52,312 bases of DNA from Gemmatimonadales bacterium (GTDB lineage: Bacteria > Gemmatimonadota > Gemmatimonadetes > Gemmatimonadales > JACORV01), in NCBI GenBank assembly GCA_030697825.1, contig JAUYOW010000272.1, positions 1-52,312 on the forward strand, given 5' to 3'. The notes below the pieces were generated by a model, which was not told the origin of the DNA, did not search any database, and worked only from the letters and a program-made list of their open reading frames with translations. Each line of letters opens with the position of its first letter. Positions within the stretch are counted from its first letter, which is position 1. Shown one piece after another: positions 32,507 through 41,404 of the stretch. The position numbers were made by a program, and so were the translations under genes.

Positions 32507-33100
32507 ATGGACCGACACTGGCACGACCGCGCCGCCGTCGTTGCTCGCTGGGCCGGGCTCGCCGTCGTGTTGGCCGGCGCCGTCCTGGTGCTCTGGATGA
32601 CGCGCTTCTTCACCGAATGGCCGGAGACGTACGTAGGCAGCGGGCCTTCGATGGAGCCCACGGTGAAGCCGGGCGAGTACTTCACGGTGCGCTCGCCGGT
32701 GGGCGAGCTGCGCCCCGGGATGCTGGTGATCTTCCGGTTCGTTCACGAGGACGGGACGGTCTTCCACGTGCTGCGCCGGCTCGCCGCACTGCCGGGCGAC
32801 ACGATCGCGATGCGCGAGGGCCGCGCGATCCTCAACGGCCGGCCCACCGATTGGCCGTTCCGCGTGCTCGAGCCTCGCGCATCGCGATCGCAGCTGGCGC
32901 GGACGCCGGACCTCTACACGTGGGGGCCGTGGGTCGTGCCGCGCGACTCGGTCGTCCTGCTCTCCGACACGCGCGACATCGTCGGCTGGCCCGACAGTCG
33001 TTTCCTCGGCTTCATCCCCGGGACCGCGCTGGAATCGGAGGCGGGGCGCATGCTCTGGGCGCCGACCCGCGGCGGGATGTTCCTGCGGCGGTTGCGCTGA
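32507..33100 (+). CDS. Signal peptidase I-like protein (S26) with Arg in place of the catalytic Lys
   Basis: Family S26 membrane protease fold, 197 residues, one N-terminal membrane helix (about 15-32). The nucleophile box is normal: GSGPSMEPT with Ser48. The second box, which in SipS reads HYVKRIIGLPGD and in LepB IKRAVGLPGD, here reads HVLRRLAALPGD, placing Arg90 where the general-base Lys should be. The C-terminal box LLSDTRDIVGWPDSRFLGFI (family pattern with S-D-S-R) is recognisable. The ATG at 32507 is chosen over the longer frame because it puts the membrane helix near the N-terminus and excludes the repeat. Activity is doubtful; a canonical LepB would be expected elsewhere. Confidence 0.82.
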   Translation: MDRHWHDRAAVVARWAGLAVVLAGAVLVLWMTRFFTEWPETYVGSGPSMEPTVKPGEYFTVRSPVGELRPGMLVIFRFVHEDGTVFHVLRRLAALPGDTIAMREGRAILNGRPTDWPFRVLEPRASRSQLARTPDLYTWGPWVVPRDSVVLLSDTRDIVGWPDSRFLGFIPGTALESEAGRMLWAPTRGGMFLRRLR

Positions 33101-33101
33101 C

Positions 33102-33944
33102 GTGAGGTCGAAGACCGTGCTGCTGCGTCTTCTCGTGATGGCCGCGGCCGTTTACGTCGCACTCGGCGTGCTGCTCTTCTTCGCGCGGGATTTCCTCGTC
33201 TTCCCCGGGCGCCACGACGCCACCCCGGAGCCGCGGCGCGTCGGTATCGCCGACGGTGAGAAGGTCACCGTGACGACGGCGGACGGCGAGCGGCTGGTCG
33301 GCTGGTATCTTCCCCCCCGCGACACCGTTGGCCGGCGCGCGGGCGCCGTGCTCTGGTTCCACGGCAACGGCGAGACGATCGGCGGGATCGGCCCCGTGCT
33401 GCGCGAGTTCCGGCCTCCGCAAGCGGCCCTCCTCGCGCTCGACTACCGCGGCTACGGCGAGTCATCGGGGCGCGCCGGCATCGAGGGCACGCAGCGCGAT
33501 GCCGAAGCGGCGTGGGCCTGGCTCGCTTCCCGACCCGAGATCGACTCTACGCGGATCGTGGTATACGGCCGGTCGGTGGGGAGCGGTCCCGCGGTTTTCC
33601 TCGCGGCGGCACGACCCGTGGCGGGACTGGTGCTCGAGTCCGCGTTCACGTCGCTCCGCGACATGGCGCGCGTCCACTACCCCATCTTCCCGTCTTTCAT
33701 CGCCGGCCACGGCTTCGACAACCTCGCGCTCATGGGCCGGATCGACTGTCCGGTGCTCTTCGTGCACGGCGATGCCGACCAGCTGATCCCCATCACGATG
33801 GGACGGCGGCTCGCCGAACAGGCCGGGGCGCGCGGCGAATCGCTGGTGCTCCCCGGCGCCGACCACAACGACACGTACGACTCGGGCGGCGACGCGTACG
33901 TCGCGCGGGTGCAGGCGTTCATCACGCGCGTGACCGCGCCTTGA
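33102..33944 (+). CDS. Membrane-anchored alpha/beta hydrolase
   Basis: Serine hydrolase fold of 280 residues with an N-terminal membrane anchor (LLRLLVMAAAVYVALGVLLF). Oxyanion segment WFHGNGETIGG, LALDYRGYGESSG, nucleophile elbow GRSVGS (Ser158), acid in VLFVHGDADQLIP and His in LPGADHNDTY. It resembles the YfhR/BAAT-like group of dienelactone-type hydrolases. The GTG start lies 1 bp after the signal peptidase stop. Substrate unknown. Confidence 0.87.
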   Translation: MRSKTVLLRLLVMAAAVYVALGVLLFFARDFLVFPGRHDATPEPRRVGIADGEKVTVTTADGERLVGWYLPPRDTVGRRAGAVLWFHGNGETIGGIGPVLREFRPPQAALLALDYRGYGESSGRAGIEGTQRDAEAAWAWLASRPEIDSTRIVVYGRSVGSGPAVFLAAARPVAGLVLESAFTSLRDMARVHYPIFPSFIAGHGFDNLALMGRIDCPVLFVHGDADQLIPITMGRRLAEQAGARGESLVLPGADHNDTYDSGGDAYVARVQAFITRVTAP

Positions 33945-33953
33945 CACCCCGGA

Positions 33954-33973
33954 GGCCACCCCGTAAGGTGGCC
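33954..33973 (+). promoter_or_regulatory. Hairpin just before dapE
   Basis: GGCCACC-CCGTAA-GGTGGCC, a perfect 7-bp stem, ends 5 bp before the dapE start codon and lacks a T-run. It could hinder ribosome access or act as a weak terminator; no ligand-binding structure is visible. Confidence 0.35.
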
Positions 33974-33978
33974 CGAAG

Positions 33979-34980
33979 GTGACCGATTGCATCGATCTCG
34001 CGCGCCGGCTCATCGCCATCCCGTCCGTCACCGGCGACGAGGCGAAGGTGGCGCAGTTCCTGGCGATCCACCTCGAGGGTCTGGGCTGGCACGTGGAGCT
34101 GCAGGAGGCGGCTCCGGGCCGGCCCAACGTGATCGCGACGACCGATTCCCCGCCCCGCGTGGTGTTGAGCACGCACCTCGACACGGTGCCGCCGCACTAC
34201 CCGCCTCGGGAGGACGACACCCACCTCTACGGCCGCGGCGCGTGCGACGCCAAGGGGATCGCGGCGGCGATGGTCGAAGCCGCCGAGCGGCTGCGGGCCG
34301 AGGGCGTGACCGGGATCGGGCTGCTGTTCGTGGTGGACGAGGAGATGGACAGCGTGGGCGCGCACGCAGCCAACGCTCACCCGCTCGCGCGCGAATGCCG
34401 GTGGCTCATCGACGGCGAGCCGACGGAGAACCTGCTGGCGCTGGGCTCCAAGGGCTCGCTTCGTTTCACCCTGCGCACCGAGGGTACGGGTGGCCACTCG
34501 GCGTACCCGGAACGCGGCGCTTCGGCCATCGATGCGTTGCTCGACGTGCTCTCCGACGTGCGGGCGGTACGCTGGCCGAAGAACGGTGTCATGGGCGAGA
34601 CGACGTGCAACATCGGCGTGGTGGAGGGCGGGACGCGGCCCAACGTCATCGCGGAGGCGGCGCACGCGGACCTCCAGATCCGGCTGGTCACGGATCCGGG
34701 GCCGGTGCGCCGGCTGCTCGAGGAAGCGGTCCGCGGCCGCGCCAAGATAGACGTTCACACCTGCGTGAGCCCGGTGCGCCTGACGGCGCCCTCCCTCCCG
34801 GGGTTCGACACGGGCATCGTGGCTTTCACGACCGACATCCCCAATCTCTCCAACTGGGGCTCGCCCTTGCTCCTCGGTCCTGGATCCATCCACGTGGCGC
34901 ACACGGCGGACGAGCACATCGCGAAGGGGGACCTCCAGCGCGGCGCCGACCTGTATGTGCGCCTGGTGCGCGCGCTATGA
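33979..34980 (+). CDS. dapE: Succinyl-diaminopimelate desuccinylase-type M20 deacylase
   Basis: Releases LL-diaminopimelate from its N-succinyl form in lysine and peptidoglycan precursor synthesis. M20 metallopeptidase fold of 333 residues: metal ligand His in VVLSTHLDTVPPH, Asp in GRGACDAKG, catalytic Glu pair in VVDEEMDSVGA, dimerisation domain with GTGGHSAYPERGASA, and a C-terminal His (IHVAHTADEHI). It is shorter than proteobacterial DapE (about 375). Being directly followed by dapB, dapA and dapD supports the assignment over ArgE or LysK relatives. GTG start; 4-bp overlap with dapB. Confidence 0.85.
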   Translation: MTDCIDLARRLIAIPSVTGDEAKVAQFLAIHLEGLGWHVELQEAAPGRPNVIATTDSPPRVVLSTHLDTVPPHYPPREDDTHLYGRGACDAKGIAAAMVEAAERLRAEGVTGIGLLFVVDEEMDSVGAHAANAHPLARECRWLIDGEPTENLLALGSKGSLRFTLRTEGTGGHSAYPERGASAIDALLDVLSDVRAVRWPKNGVMGETTCNIGVVEGGTRPNVIAEAAHADLQIRLVTDPGPVRRLLEEAVRGRAKIDVHTCVSPVRLTAPSLPGFDTGIVAFTTDIPNLSNWGSPLLLGPGSIHVAHTADEHIAKGDLQRGADLYVRLVRAL

Positions 34981-35690
34981 AGCTGGCCTTCTTCGGCGAC
35001 GGCGGGATGGGGAGCGTGGCGATCGCGCGGGCGCGGGCGGAGGGGCACGACGTCGGCGCCGTGATGACCGCGAAGGAGTCGTCGGTCGGGCAGCGCGAGT
35101 TGGCGGCGATGCTCAAAGGGCACGACGCCGCCATCGACTTCTCGGTGGGCAAGGCGGTGTTCGCGCACGCCACGGCGTGCGTGCTGGCGGGCGTGCCGTT
35201 GGTCGAGGGCACTACGGGATGGAAGAAGGACGAGCGCGGCACTCTCCAGTTCGTCGAGGATGCGGGCGGGTCGATGGTATACGGGCCGAACTTCTCGCTC
35301 GGCGTGAACGTCTTCTTCCGGGCGGTGGCCGGCGCGGCGGAGCTGCTAGCCAGGTTCGGCGGCTACGACGCGTTCGTCGAGGAGGCGCATCACGCCGGGA
35401 AAAAGGACTCCCCCTCTGGCACGGCGATCATGCTAAGGGACATCCTTCAGAGCAAGCTCGGCAAGGAGCCGCCGGTGGCGAGCATCCGGGCCGGACACAA
35501 CCCCGGCACGCATCGGGTCGGCTTCGACTCGGCCGCGGACGAGATCACGCTCACGCACACGGCCCGCTCGCGCGAAGGCTTCGCGGCGGGGGCGCTGCTC
35601 GCGGCGAAGTGGATCGCGAAGCGGCGCGGCGTGTACGCCTTCTCGGAGGTGCTCGACGACATCCTGGGCATGAAAGGGAAGGCCAGATGA
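34977..35690 (+). CDS. dapB: 4-hydroxy-tetrahydrodipicolinate reductase
   Basis: NAD(P)H-dependent reduction of the DapA product to tetrahydrodipicolinate. 237 residues; the nucleotide-binding motif is modified, FFGDGGMGSVAIARA, against the common GAxGRMG. The catalytic segment is EAHHAGKKDSPSGTA with His138/His139 and Lys, and FSVG with GTTGW marks the family core. ATGA overlaps on both sides (dapE, dapA) give tight coupling. Confidence 0.92.
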   Translation: MKLAFFGDGGMGSVAIARARAEGHDVGAVMTAKESSVGQRELAAMLKGHDAAIDFSVGKAVFAHATACVLAGVPLVEGTTGWKKDERGTLQFVEDAGGSMVYGPNFSLGVNVFFRAVAGAAELLARFGGYDAFVEEAHHAGKKDSPSGTAIMLRDILQSKLGKEPPVASIRAGHNPGTHRVGFDSAADEITLTHTARSREGFAAGALLAAKWIAKRRGVYAFSEVLDDILGMKGKAR

Positions 35691-36610
35691 CGATGCGCGT
35701 GGGATGGCTCCAGGGCTGCGCGACGGCGCTGGTCACTCCGTTCACCGCCACGGGGAGCGTGGACGAGGAGCGGATTTGCGCGCTGCTCGAGCGCCAGATC
35801 GCGGGCGGGGTGCGGGTCCTGGTGCCGTGCGGGACCACGGGCGAGGGCGCCACTCTGACGGACGTCGAACAGCAGCTGGTCATCCGAATCACGATCAACG
35901 TCGCTGAGGGCCGGGCGCGAGTGATCGCGGGCGTGGGGAGCAACTCCACCGCCGTCACGGTGGACCGGGCGCGGGCCGCGAAGGGCGCCGGAGCGGACGC
36001 GGTGCTGGTGGTGGCGCCATACTACAACAAGCCGACGCAGCCCGGCCTCCTCGCGCACTTCTCGGCGGTCGCCGAGGCGGTTGAGGGCCTGCCGGTCGTC
36101 ATGTACAACGTGCCGGGGCGCACGGCCTCCAACATCAGCGCGGCCACGACGCTCCAGCTCGCGCGCGAGGTCCCGAACATCGCGGGCGTCAAGGAGGCGT
36201 CGGGCGATCTCGCTCAGATGATGGCGATCCTTCGCGACCGGCCGGCGGGGTTCCGCGTTCTGTCCGGCGACGATGCCGTCACGTTGCCGCTGATCGCCCT
36301 CGGCGCGGACGGGATCATCTCCGTCGTCTCGAACGAAGTCCCCGACCGGATGGCGCAGCTCACGGAGAGTGCGCTAGCGGGTGACTGGAAAGCGGCGCGG
36401 GCGCTGCATTATCGGCTGCTGCCGCTCATGGAGGCCAACTTCATCGAGTCCAATCCCGGCCCGGTCAAGGCGGCGATGGCGCTGATGGGCCTCCTGGAGG
36501 AGCAGTTGCGGCTCCCGCTCGTTCCGGTGCAGGAGAAGACGCGGGCGCGGCTACGCGAAGTCCTGGCCGAGCTCGGCCTTCCGGAACGGGCGACGCATGT
36601 CGCTGCGTGA
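35687..36610 (+). CDS. dapA: 4-hydroxy-tetrahydrodipicolinate synthase
   Basis: Condenses pyruvate with aspartate semialdehyde, first committed step to diaminopimelate and lysine. TIM-barrel aldolase of 307 residues; Schiff-base Lys169 in GVKEASGD, Tyr140 in VMYNVPGRT, Thr50/Thr51 in PCGTTGEGATL. The ATG at 35687 overlaps the dapB stop; another ATG two codons on is possible. Its 3' end overlaps dapD by 14 bp. Confidence 0.95.
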   Translation: MTMRVGWLQGCATALVTPFTATGSVDEERICALLERQIAGGVRVLVPCGTTGEGATLTDVEQQLVIRITINVAEGRARVIAGVGSNSTAVTVDRARAAKGAGADAVLVVAPYYNKPTQPGLLAHFSAVAEAVEGLPVVMYNVPGRTASNISAATTLQLAREVPNIAGVKEASGDLAQMMAILRDRPAGFRVLSGDDAVTLPLIALGADGIISVVSNEVPDRMAQLTESALAGDWKAARALHYRLLPLMEANFIESNPGPVKAAMALMGLLEEQLRLPLVPVQEKTRARLREVLAELGLPERATHVAA

Positions 36611-37430
36611 GCGCATCCTCGCGGCCTCCGCACCGGGTCGCACCGATTTCACCGACGACGACCGCGCCCTCTTCGCCGAGTTCAAGGCGGCGTTGAACGT
36701 CGGCGCGATCCGGGCGGCCACCCGCGGCGCCGACGGGACGTGGACCGCGAACGCCTGGGTGAAACAGGGCATCCTGCTCGGCTTCCGGATGGGCGTCCTG
36801 GTGGACATGTCGGTGGACGGCACGCTGCGCTTCTTCGACAAGGACACCTATCCGGTCCGCGCGACCGGCCTGGGCGACCGGATCCGAATAGTCCCCGGCG
36901 GCTCGACCATCCGGGACGGGTGTTTCGTGGCGGCAGGGGTGGTCTGCATGCCTCCGATGTTCATCAACGTGGGCGCGTACGTGGACGAGGGGACGATGAT
37001 AGACAGCCACGCGCTGGTGGGCTCTTGCGCGCAGATCGGGAAGCGGGTCCATCTCTCCGCGGCGGCGCAGGTGGGTGGAGTGCTGGAGCCGGCGGGGGCG
37101 CTGCCGGTGATCATCGAAGACGACGTACTGGTGGGCGGCGGGTGCGGCGTCTACGAAGGCACGATCGTTCGCCAGGGGGCGGTCCTCGCGGCGGGGACGG
37201 TCCTGACTGGAGCGATGCCGGTCTACGACTTGGTGCACGGCAAGGTGTACCGGCGGGGTGAGAACGGGGTGCTGGAGATCCCGGCAGGCGCGGTAGTGGT
37301 GCCGGGTTCGCGCGCGTTGGGCGGGGCGCAGGCGGAGAAGTGGCGGCTCTCGCTCTATGCGCCGGTGATCATGAAGTACCGGGACGACAAGACGGACGCG
37401 GCGACGCAGCTCGAGGACGCGCTCCGGTAA
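36597..37430 (+). CDS. dapD: Tetrahydrodipicolinate N-succinyltransferase
   Basis: Transfers succinyl from succinyl-CoA to tetrahydrodipicolinate, which together with dapE marks the succinylase branch. 277 residues; a helical N-terminal domain and then a left-handed beta-helix with hexapeptide repeats from about residue 95 (for example AGVVCMPPMFINVGAYVDEG and GSCAQIGKRVHLSAAAQVGG). Length matches E. coli DapD (274). No dapC aminotransferase gene is in the window. The following gap, 37431-37661, has no gene. Confidence 0.95.
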   Translation: MSLRERILAASAPGRTDFTDDDRALFAEFKAALNVGAIRAATRGADGTWTANAWVKQGILLGFRMGVLVDMSVDGTLRFFDKDTYPVRATGLGDRIRIVPGGSTIRDGCFVAAGVVCMPPMFINVGAYVDEGTMIDSHALVGSCAQIGKRVHLSAAAQVGGVLEPAGALPVIIEDDVLVGGGCGVYEGTIVRQGAVLAAGTVLTGAMPVYDLVHGKVYRRGENGVLEIPAGAVVVPGSRALGGAQAEKWRLSLYAPVIMKYRDDKTDAATQLEDALR

Positions 37431-37614
37431 GAAGGGCACCTATCGCGGTCATCATTCGTGCATCATCTCGACATTGAGGAGCCATTGACGAAGGGTGTGC
37501 TCGGGCACTTTGGGCGGGGCGTTGGAGGTGCGCGTCGCGAGGTCTACGTAGGAACATTCGCGGATTGACCGGTGCCCGGCGAGCTAGTACTCTTACACGC
37601 GTGCGTAGTTGCTT

Positions 37615-37631
37615 TTGAGTCTCAATCTCAA
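37615..37631. promoter_or_regulatory. Hexamer-like repeat upstream of the TonB receptor gene
   Basis: TTGAGT-CTCAAT-CTCAA, three related hexamers beginning 47 bp before the receptor ATG, forms an inverted plus a direct repeat. Its arrangement is reminiscent of Fur-type sites, but the bases do not match the classic Fur box. Tentative. Confidence 0.3.
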
Positions 37632-37661
37632 CTGCCGAGACCAGTCAAGTGACCAGTATCA

Positions 37662-39887
37662 ATGCGTAGTCGCATCCCCCTTCTCCTCGCCGTGGCACTC
37701 TCCGCCACCGGACAGCTCGGAGCCCAGAGTCGCCAGCTGCCGGAGGATTCCAAGGACACACTCCGCCTGGCGGAGATCAGGGTGGTCGGGACTGCCGATG
37801 CGCTGGCCGCAATCCCCGGATCGGGCGCGCTCATCGACGGCATATCTCTCTCGCGATGGCACGTGCTCACCGTGAACGAAGCGCTGCGGCGCGTTCCCGG
37901 CGTGCACGCGCGCGATGAGGAAGGCTTCGGCCTGAGGCCCAACATCGGCATCCGCGGCCTCAACCCTACCCGCTCGACCAAGGTCCTGCTCCTCGAGGAC
38001 GGCATTCCCCTGACACTCGCCCCCTATGGGGACAACGCCAGCTACTATCATCCGCCGGTCGGCCGCTTCGCTCGAATCGAGGTGCTGAAGGGTTCGGGCC
38101 AGATCCTTTTCGGGCCGCAGACCATCGGCGGCGTCATCAACTACGTGACGCCGTCCATCCCGGATCGGCGAGCCGGCACGCTCACCGTCTCGGGCGGCAG
38201 CCGCGAGAACCGCAGCGCGATGGCGCGTTTCGGCGGCACGTGGGGACCGGTGGGCGCGATGGCGAACCTCTCCCACAGATCCGGCGACGGGGTGCGCGCC
38301 AACACCGGCTCGCGGCTCGACGACGGCACGATCAAGACCACCCTGGCGCTCGGGGCCGGCCACAACCTGACGCTGCGCGGCAACGTTTTCCGTGAGCGCT
38401 CGAACGTCACCTACTCCGGGCTCACCGAGGCCGAGTGGGCGGCCGATCCAAGAGCCAATCCGTTCCGGAACGACTCGATGCTGCTCGACCGCTGGGGCGC
38501 GTCGGCCACCGACCGCCTTGAGCTGGGCCGCGGAGTCACTCTGCTCACCACCATTTACGGCTACGGCGTGAGCCGCGACTGGTGGCGGCAGTCGAGCAAC
38601 TCCGAGCAGCGCCCGAACGACCGATCAGACCCGGCGTGCGGAGGGATGCAAAACCTCAACACCACCTGCGGCAACCAGGGCCGGCTGCGCGACTATAGCG
38701 TCTGGGGTGTCGAGCCGCGGTTGCGTGCGCCGTGGTCGGGCTTCGGCGGCCACGCGCTGCTGGACGCCGGCGTGCGAGTGCACGGCGAGCGCCAGGAACG
38801 CCGCCAGGTCAACGGTGACGCGCCTACCGCGCGTTCGGCGGGCGATCCGACCAACCCCGGCTCCGGAATCGCCGAGGATAACCGGCGCAGCACGCGAGCC
38901 TACTCGGCGTTCGCGCAGAACCGCTGGTTCCTGGGGCGGTGGACGGTCACGCCGGGGCTGAGACTGGAACATGTCCGGCACGAGCGCACCAACCGACTCC
39001 TCGACCCCGACGTCTCCGGCGCCACGAACATGACGTACCTCGTGCCCGGGCTTGGGGTGACCTACGCGCCGAACCCGCTCGTCACGCTGTTCGCCGGCGC
39101 GCACCGCGGCTTCGCGCCGCCGCGCGTCGAGGACGTCATCGACAACGCCAGCGGCGGAGTGGTCGAGTTGGACGCCGAGCTGAGCTGGAACTACGAGATC
39201 GGCGTGCGCACGAGGCCGGGGTCAGCATTTGAGCTGGAAGCGACCGCCTTCAGGCTCGACTTCGAGAACCAGGTCGTTCCGGCAAGCGTCGCTGGCGGTT
39301 CCGGCGCGACGCTCACCAGCGCGGGCCGCACGCTCCACCAGGGACTCGAGCTGGCGGCACGGGTGGATGCCGCCACCCTGCTCCGAATCCAGCACCAGGT
39401 GTTCGTGGAGGCGGCGTGGACCTGGCTGCCGGCCGCGCGCTTCGAGGGCGAGCGGTACCTGTACGTCGGCACCGCGGCGCCCGACGTGACCGGCAAAGCG
39501 TACTCCGGACAGAACGGCGCGGGTACGCGCGCCCAGACGAGCGTGACAGGCAATCGCCTACCCTACGCCCCCGAAGGGATGCTCGCGGCATCGCTGGGCT
39601 ATCAGTATCGCTCGGCACTCGACGCGCGGATCGAGATGGTGTACCTCGGTCCCCAGTTCGCCGACCCGCTGAACACGACCGCTACGGTGCCCGACGGGCA
39701 GCAGGGTGTGCTCCCCTCGCACACCGTCTGGAACGCCGCGCTCAACTACACCGTCGCGGCGACACGGAGCACGGCGTTCGTGAGCGTGAATAACCTGTTC
39801 GACCACCTGCATGTCGCGGACCGCACCCGTGGCCTTCTGCCCGGCGCGCCGCGGACGGTCCAGGCCGGGATCACGCAGTCGTTCTGA
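37662..39887 (+). CDS. TonB-dependent outer-membrane receptor, FecA-like
   Basis: Energised uptake channel for an iron chelate, 741 residues. Signal peptide RSRIPLLLAVALSATGQLG ending AQS, then a plug domain with GLRPNIGIRGLNPTRSTKVL, LLEDGIPLTLAPYGDNASYY and FGPQTIGGVINYV, wording close to FecA-type ferric dicitrate receptors. The barrel ends VQAGITQSF, with terminal Phe. No FecI/FecR pair or extra N-terminal signalling domain is present. It stands alone, 209 bp before the heme operon on the same strand, so it may supply the iron used by ferrochelatase; that link is inference. Confidence 0.88.
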   Translation: MRSRIPLLLAVALSATGQLGAQSRQLPEDSKDTLRLAEIRVVGTADALAAIPGSGALIDGISLSRWHVLTVNEALRRVPGVHARDEEGFGLRPNIGIRGLNPTRSTKVLLLEDGIPLTLAPYGDNASYYHPPVGRFARIEVLKGSGQILFGPQTIGGVINYVTPSIPDRRAGTLTVSGGSRENRSAMARFGGTWGPVGAMANLSHRSGDGVRANTGSRLDDGTIKTTLALGAGHNLTLRGNVFRERSNVTYSGLTEAEWAADPRANPFRNDSMLLDRWGASATDRLELGRGVTLLTTIYGYGVSRDWWRQSSNSEQRPNDRSDPACGGMQNLNTTCGNQGRLRDYSVWGVEPRLRAPWSGFGGHALLDAGVRVHGERQERRQVNGDAPTARSAGDPTNPGSGIAEDNRRSTRAYSAFAQNRWFLGRWTVTPGLRLEHVRHERTNRLLDPDVSGATNMTYLVPGLGVTYAPNPLVTLFAGAHRGFAPPRVEDVIDNASGGVVELDAELSWNYEIGVRTRPGSAFELEATAFRLDFENQVVPASVAGGSGATLTSAGRTLHQGLELAARVDAATLLRIQHQVFVEAAWTWLPAARFEGERYLYVGTAAPDVTGKAYSGQNGAGTRAQTSVTGNRLPYAPEGMLAASLGYQYRSALDARIEMVYLGPQFADPLNTTATVPDGQQGVLPSHTVWNAALNYTVAATRSTAFVSVNNLFDHLHVADRTRGLLPGAPRTVQAGITQSF

Positions 39888-39902
39888 GCGTGGCGGCGCA
39901 GC

Positions 39903-39922
39903 CGCGGCAACCCGTGGCCGCG
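39903..39922 (+). terminator. Possible terminator after the receptor gene
   Basis: CGCGGC-aacccgtg-GCCGCG, a 6-bp GC stem 16 bp after the stop. There is no T-run, so the call is weak. Confidence 0.3.
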
Positions 39923-39962
39923 CCTGGATGTGGAGAAGAGACCCACTGAGACGAGCCGACGG

Positions 39963-39980
39963 CATGAAGGTAACTTCATG
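39963..39980. promoter_or_regulatory. Palindrome upstream of the heme operon
   Basis: CATGAAG-GTAA-CTTCATG, perfect 7-bp arms in an AT-richer patch about 115 bp before the hemA start. Position and symmetry suit an operator for a heme- or iron-responsive regulator, whose identity is unknown. Confidence 0.45.
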
Positions 39981-40096
39981 TCGGCAGCGGAGTCAGCCGT
40001 TTTCCCCTAGGTAGAATCCACAATAGTCCCGCGTAGTGGCTTGGCCCTAGTATGACCGGTAACGCGCGAAGAGAACAGCGCGCTAGAGAGGGCCAC

Positions 40097-41404
40097 ATGC
40101 CGTTCGTATGCATCGGTCTCAGTCACCATTCCGCTCCCGTCGCGCTACGGGAGCTTCTCGCCTTCGGTCCCGCCGAGCAGCGAGAGTTCCTCGCGGCGGC
40201 TTCCGGCGAGACCGCCTCTGCCGGGCTAGGAGAGCTGGCGATTCTCTCCACCTGCAACCGTACCGAGCTCTACGCCGCCGCGACCGATCCGACCACCGCG
40301 CCGACCGTGCTGTCTCGGGTGCTCGCGGCGTGGCGGGACGTGCCGGCGGCCAGGCTGGACGCGCACCTTTCCGCGCGGCTCGGCGCGGACGCGATCCGGC
40401 ACCTGTGCCGGGTTGCGGCAGGGCTCGACTCGATGGTGATCGGCGAATCGGAGGTGCTGGGCCAGGTCGCGGCGGCGCACCAGCTGGCCACGCGGGAGAG
40501 CACGTCCGGTCCGGTGCTCGACGCCGCGTTCCGCACTGCGATGCGCGCGGGCCGTCGGGCGCGCAGCGAGACCGGGATCTGCCGGCGTCCGACGGGAGTG
40601 AGTTCGGAGGCGGTGAGGCTGCTGTCCGAGGTCGCCGGCCCGCTCGAAGGCCTGGCGGTCCTCATCGTGGGAACGGGCAAGATGGGGCGGCTGGCCGGCG
40701 AGGCGCTCCGCGCGCACGGCGTCCGGCGGATCTCGGTCGTAAGCCGCACCTCGCAGCATGCCGAGGCGCTGGCGAGCAATTGGGGCGCGACCGCGCTGGC
40801 GTGGCACGACCTCGCGGCCGCCATCCGAGCGGCCGACGCGGTGCTGTGCTCGACGGCCGCACCGCATGCCGTCGTCACCCGCGAGCTCGTCGAGCGGGCA
40901 GTTGGCCCCGGCGGGGACGGGCGGCGACGGGTGTTCATGGACATCGCAGTCCCCCGCGATGTCGAGGCGGCGGTCCGTGAGATCCCCGGCGTCGAAGTCC
41001 ACGACATCGACGCGCTTCAAGAGCGCCTGCACGACAACCTCGAAATGCGGCGACGGGAGATCCCCGCGGTCGAGCGGATCGTTGACGAGGAAGTCACGCG
41101 GTTCGAGGAATGGCGCCGGGGCGTGCTGCTTCGGCCGCTGCTGGCGCAAATGCACGCCCGCAGCGAGACGATCCGCCTGCGAGAGATCGACCGGTTGACG
41201 AGACGGCTTGGGGATGTGCCGCCGGAACTCCTACAGCAGATCGAGCTGTTCTCCCGGTCCCTCGTCAGCAAGCTGCTGCACGAGCCGACCCGCCGGCTGC
41301 GTGAGGCGCGTAGCCCGGACCAGGCCCGTACGTACACGGCTGTCACGCGCCAGCTCTTCGGACTCGACCAGGACGACCAAGCGGCGGGAGGCAGCGCAGC
41401 GTGA
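40097..41404 (+). CDS. hemA: Glutamyl-tRNA reductase
   Basis: First enzyme of the C5 route to 5-aminolevulinate: reduces glutamyl-tRNA(Glu) to glutamate semialdehyde with NADPH. 435 residues from the ATG at 40097, which has AGAGAGG 5 bp upstream; the frame could start 45 bp earlier but those residues are outside the family. Catalytic Cys53 in LSTCNRTELY, GLDSMVIGESEVLGQV, and the NADPH motif GTGKMGRLAGEAL. It heads a run of ten coupled genes. The partner hemL is ninth in the same run. Confidence 0.96.
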   Translation: MPFVCIGLSHHSAPVALRELLAFGPAEQREFLAAASGETASAGLGELAILSTCNRTELYAAATDPTTAPTVLSRVLAAWRDVPAARLDAHLSARLGADAIRHLCRVAAGLDSMVIGESEVLGQVAAAHQLATRESTSGPVLDAAFRTAMRAGRRARSETGICRRPTGVSSEAVRLLSEVAGPLEGLAVLIVGTGKMGRLAGEALRAHGVRRISVVSRTSQHAEALASNWGATALAWHDLAAAIRAADAVLCSTAAPHAVVTRELVERAVGPGGDGRRRVFMDIAVPRDVEAAVREIPGVEVHDIDALQERLHDNLEMRRREIPAVERIVDEEVTRFEEWRRGVLLRPLLAQMHARSETIRLREIDRLTRRLGDVPPELLQQIELFSRSLVSKLLHEPTRRLREARSPDQARTYTAVTRQLFGLDQDDQAAGGSAA

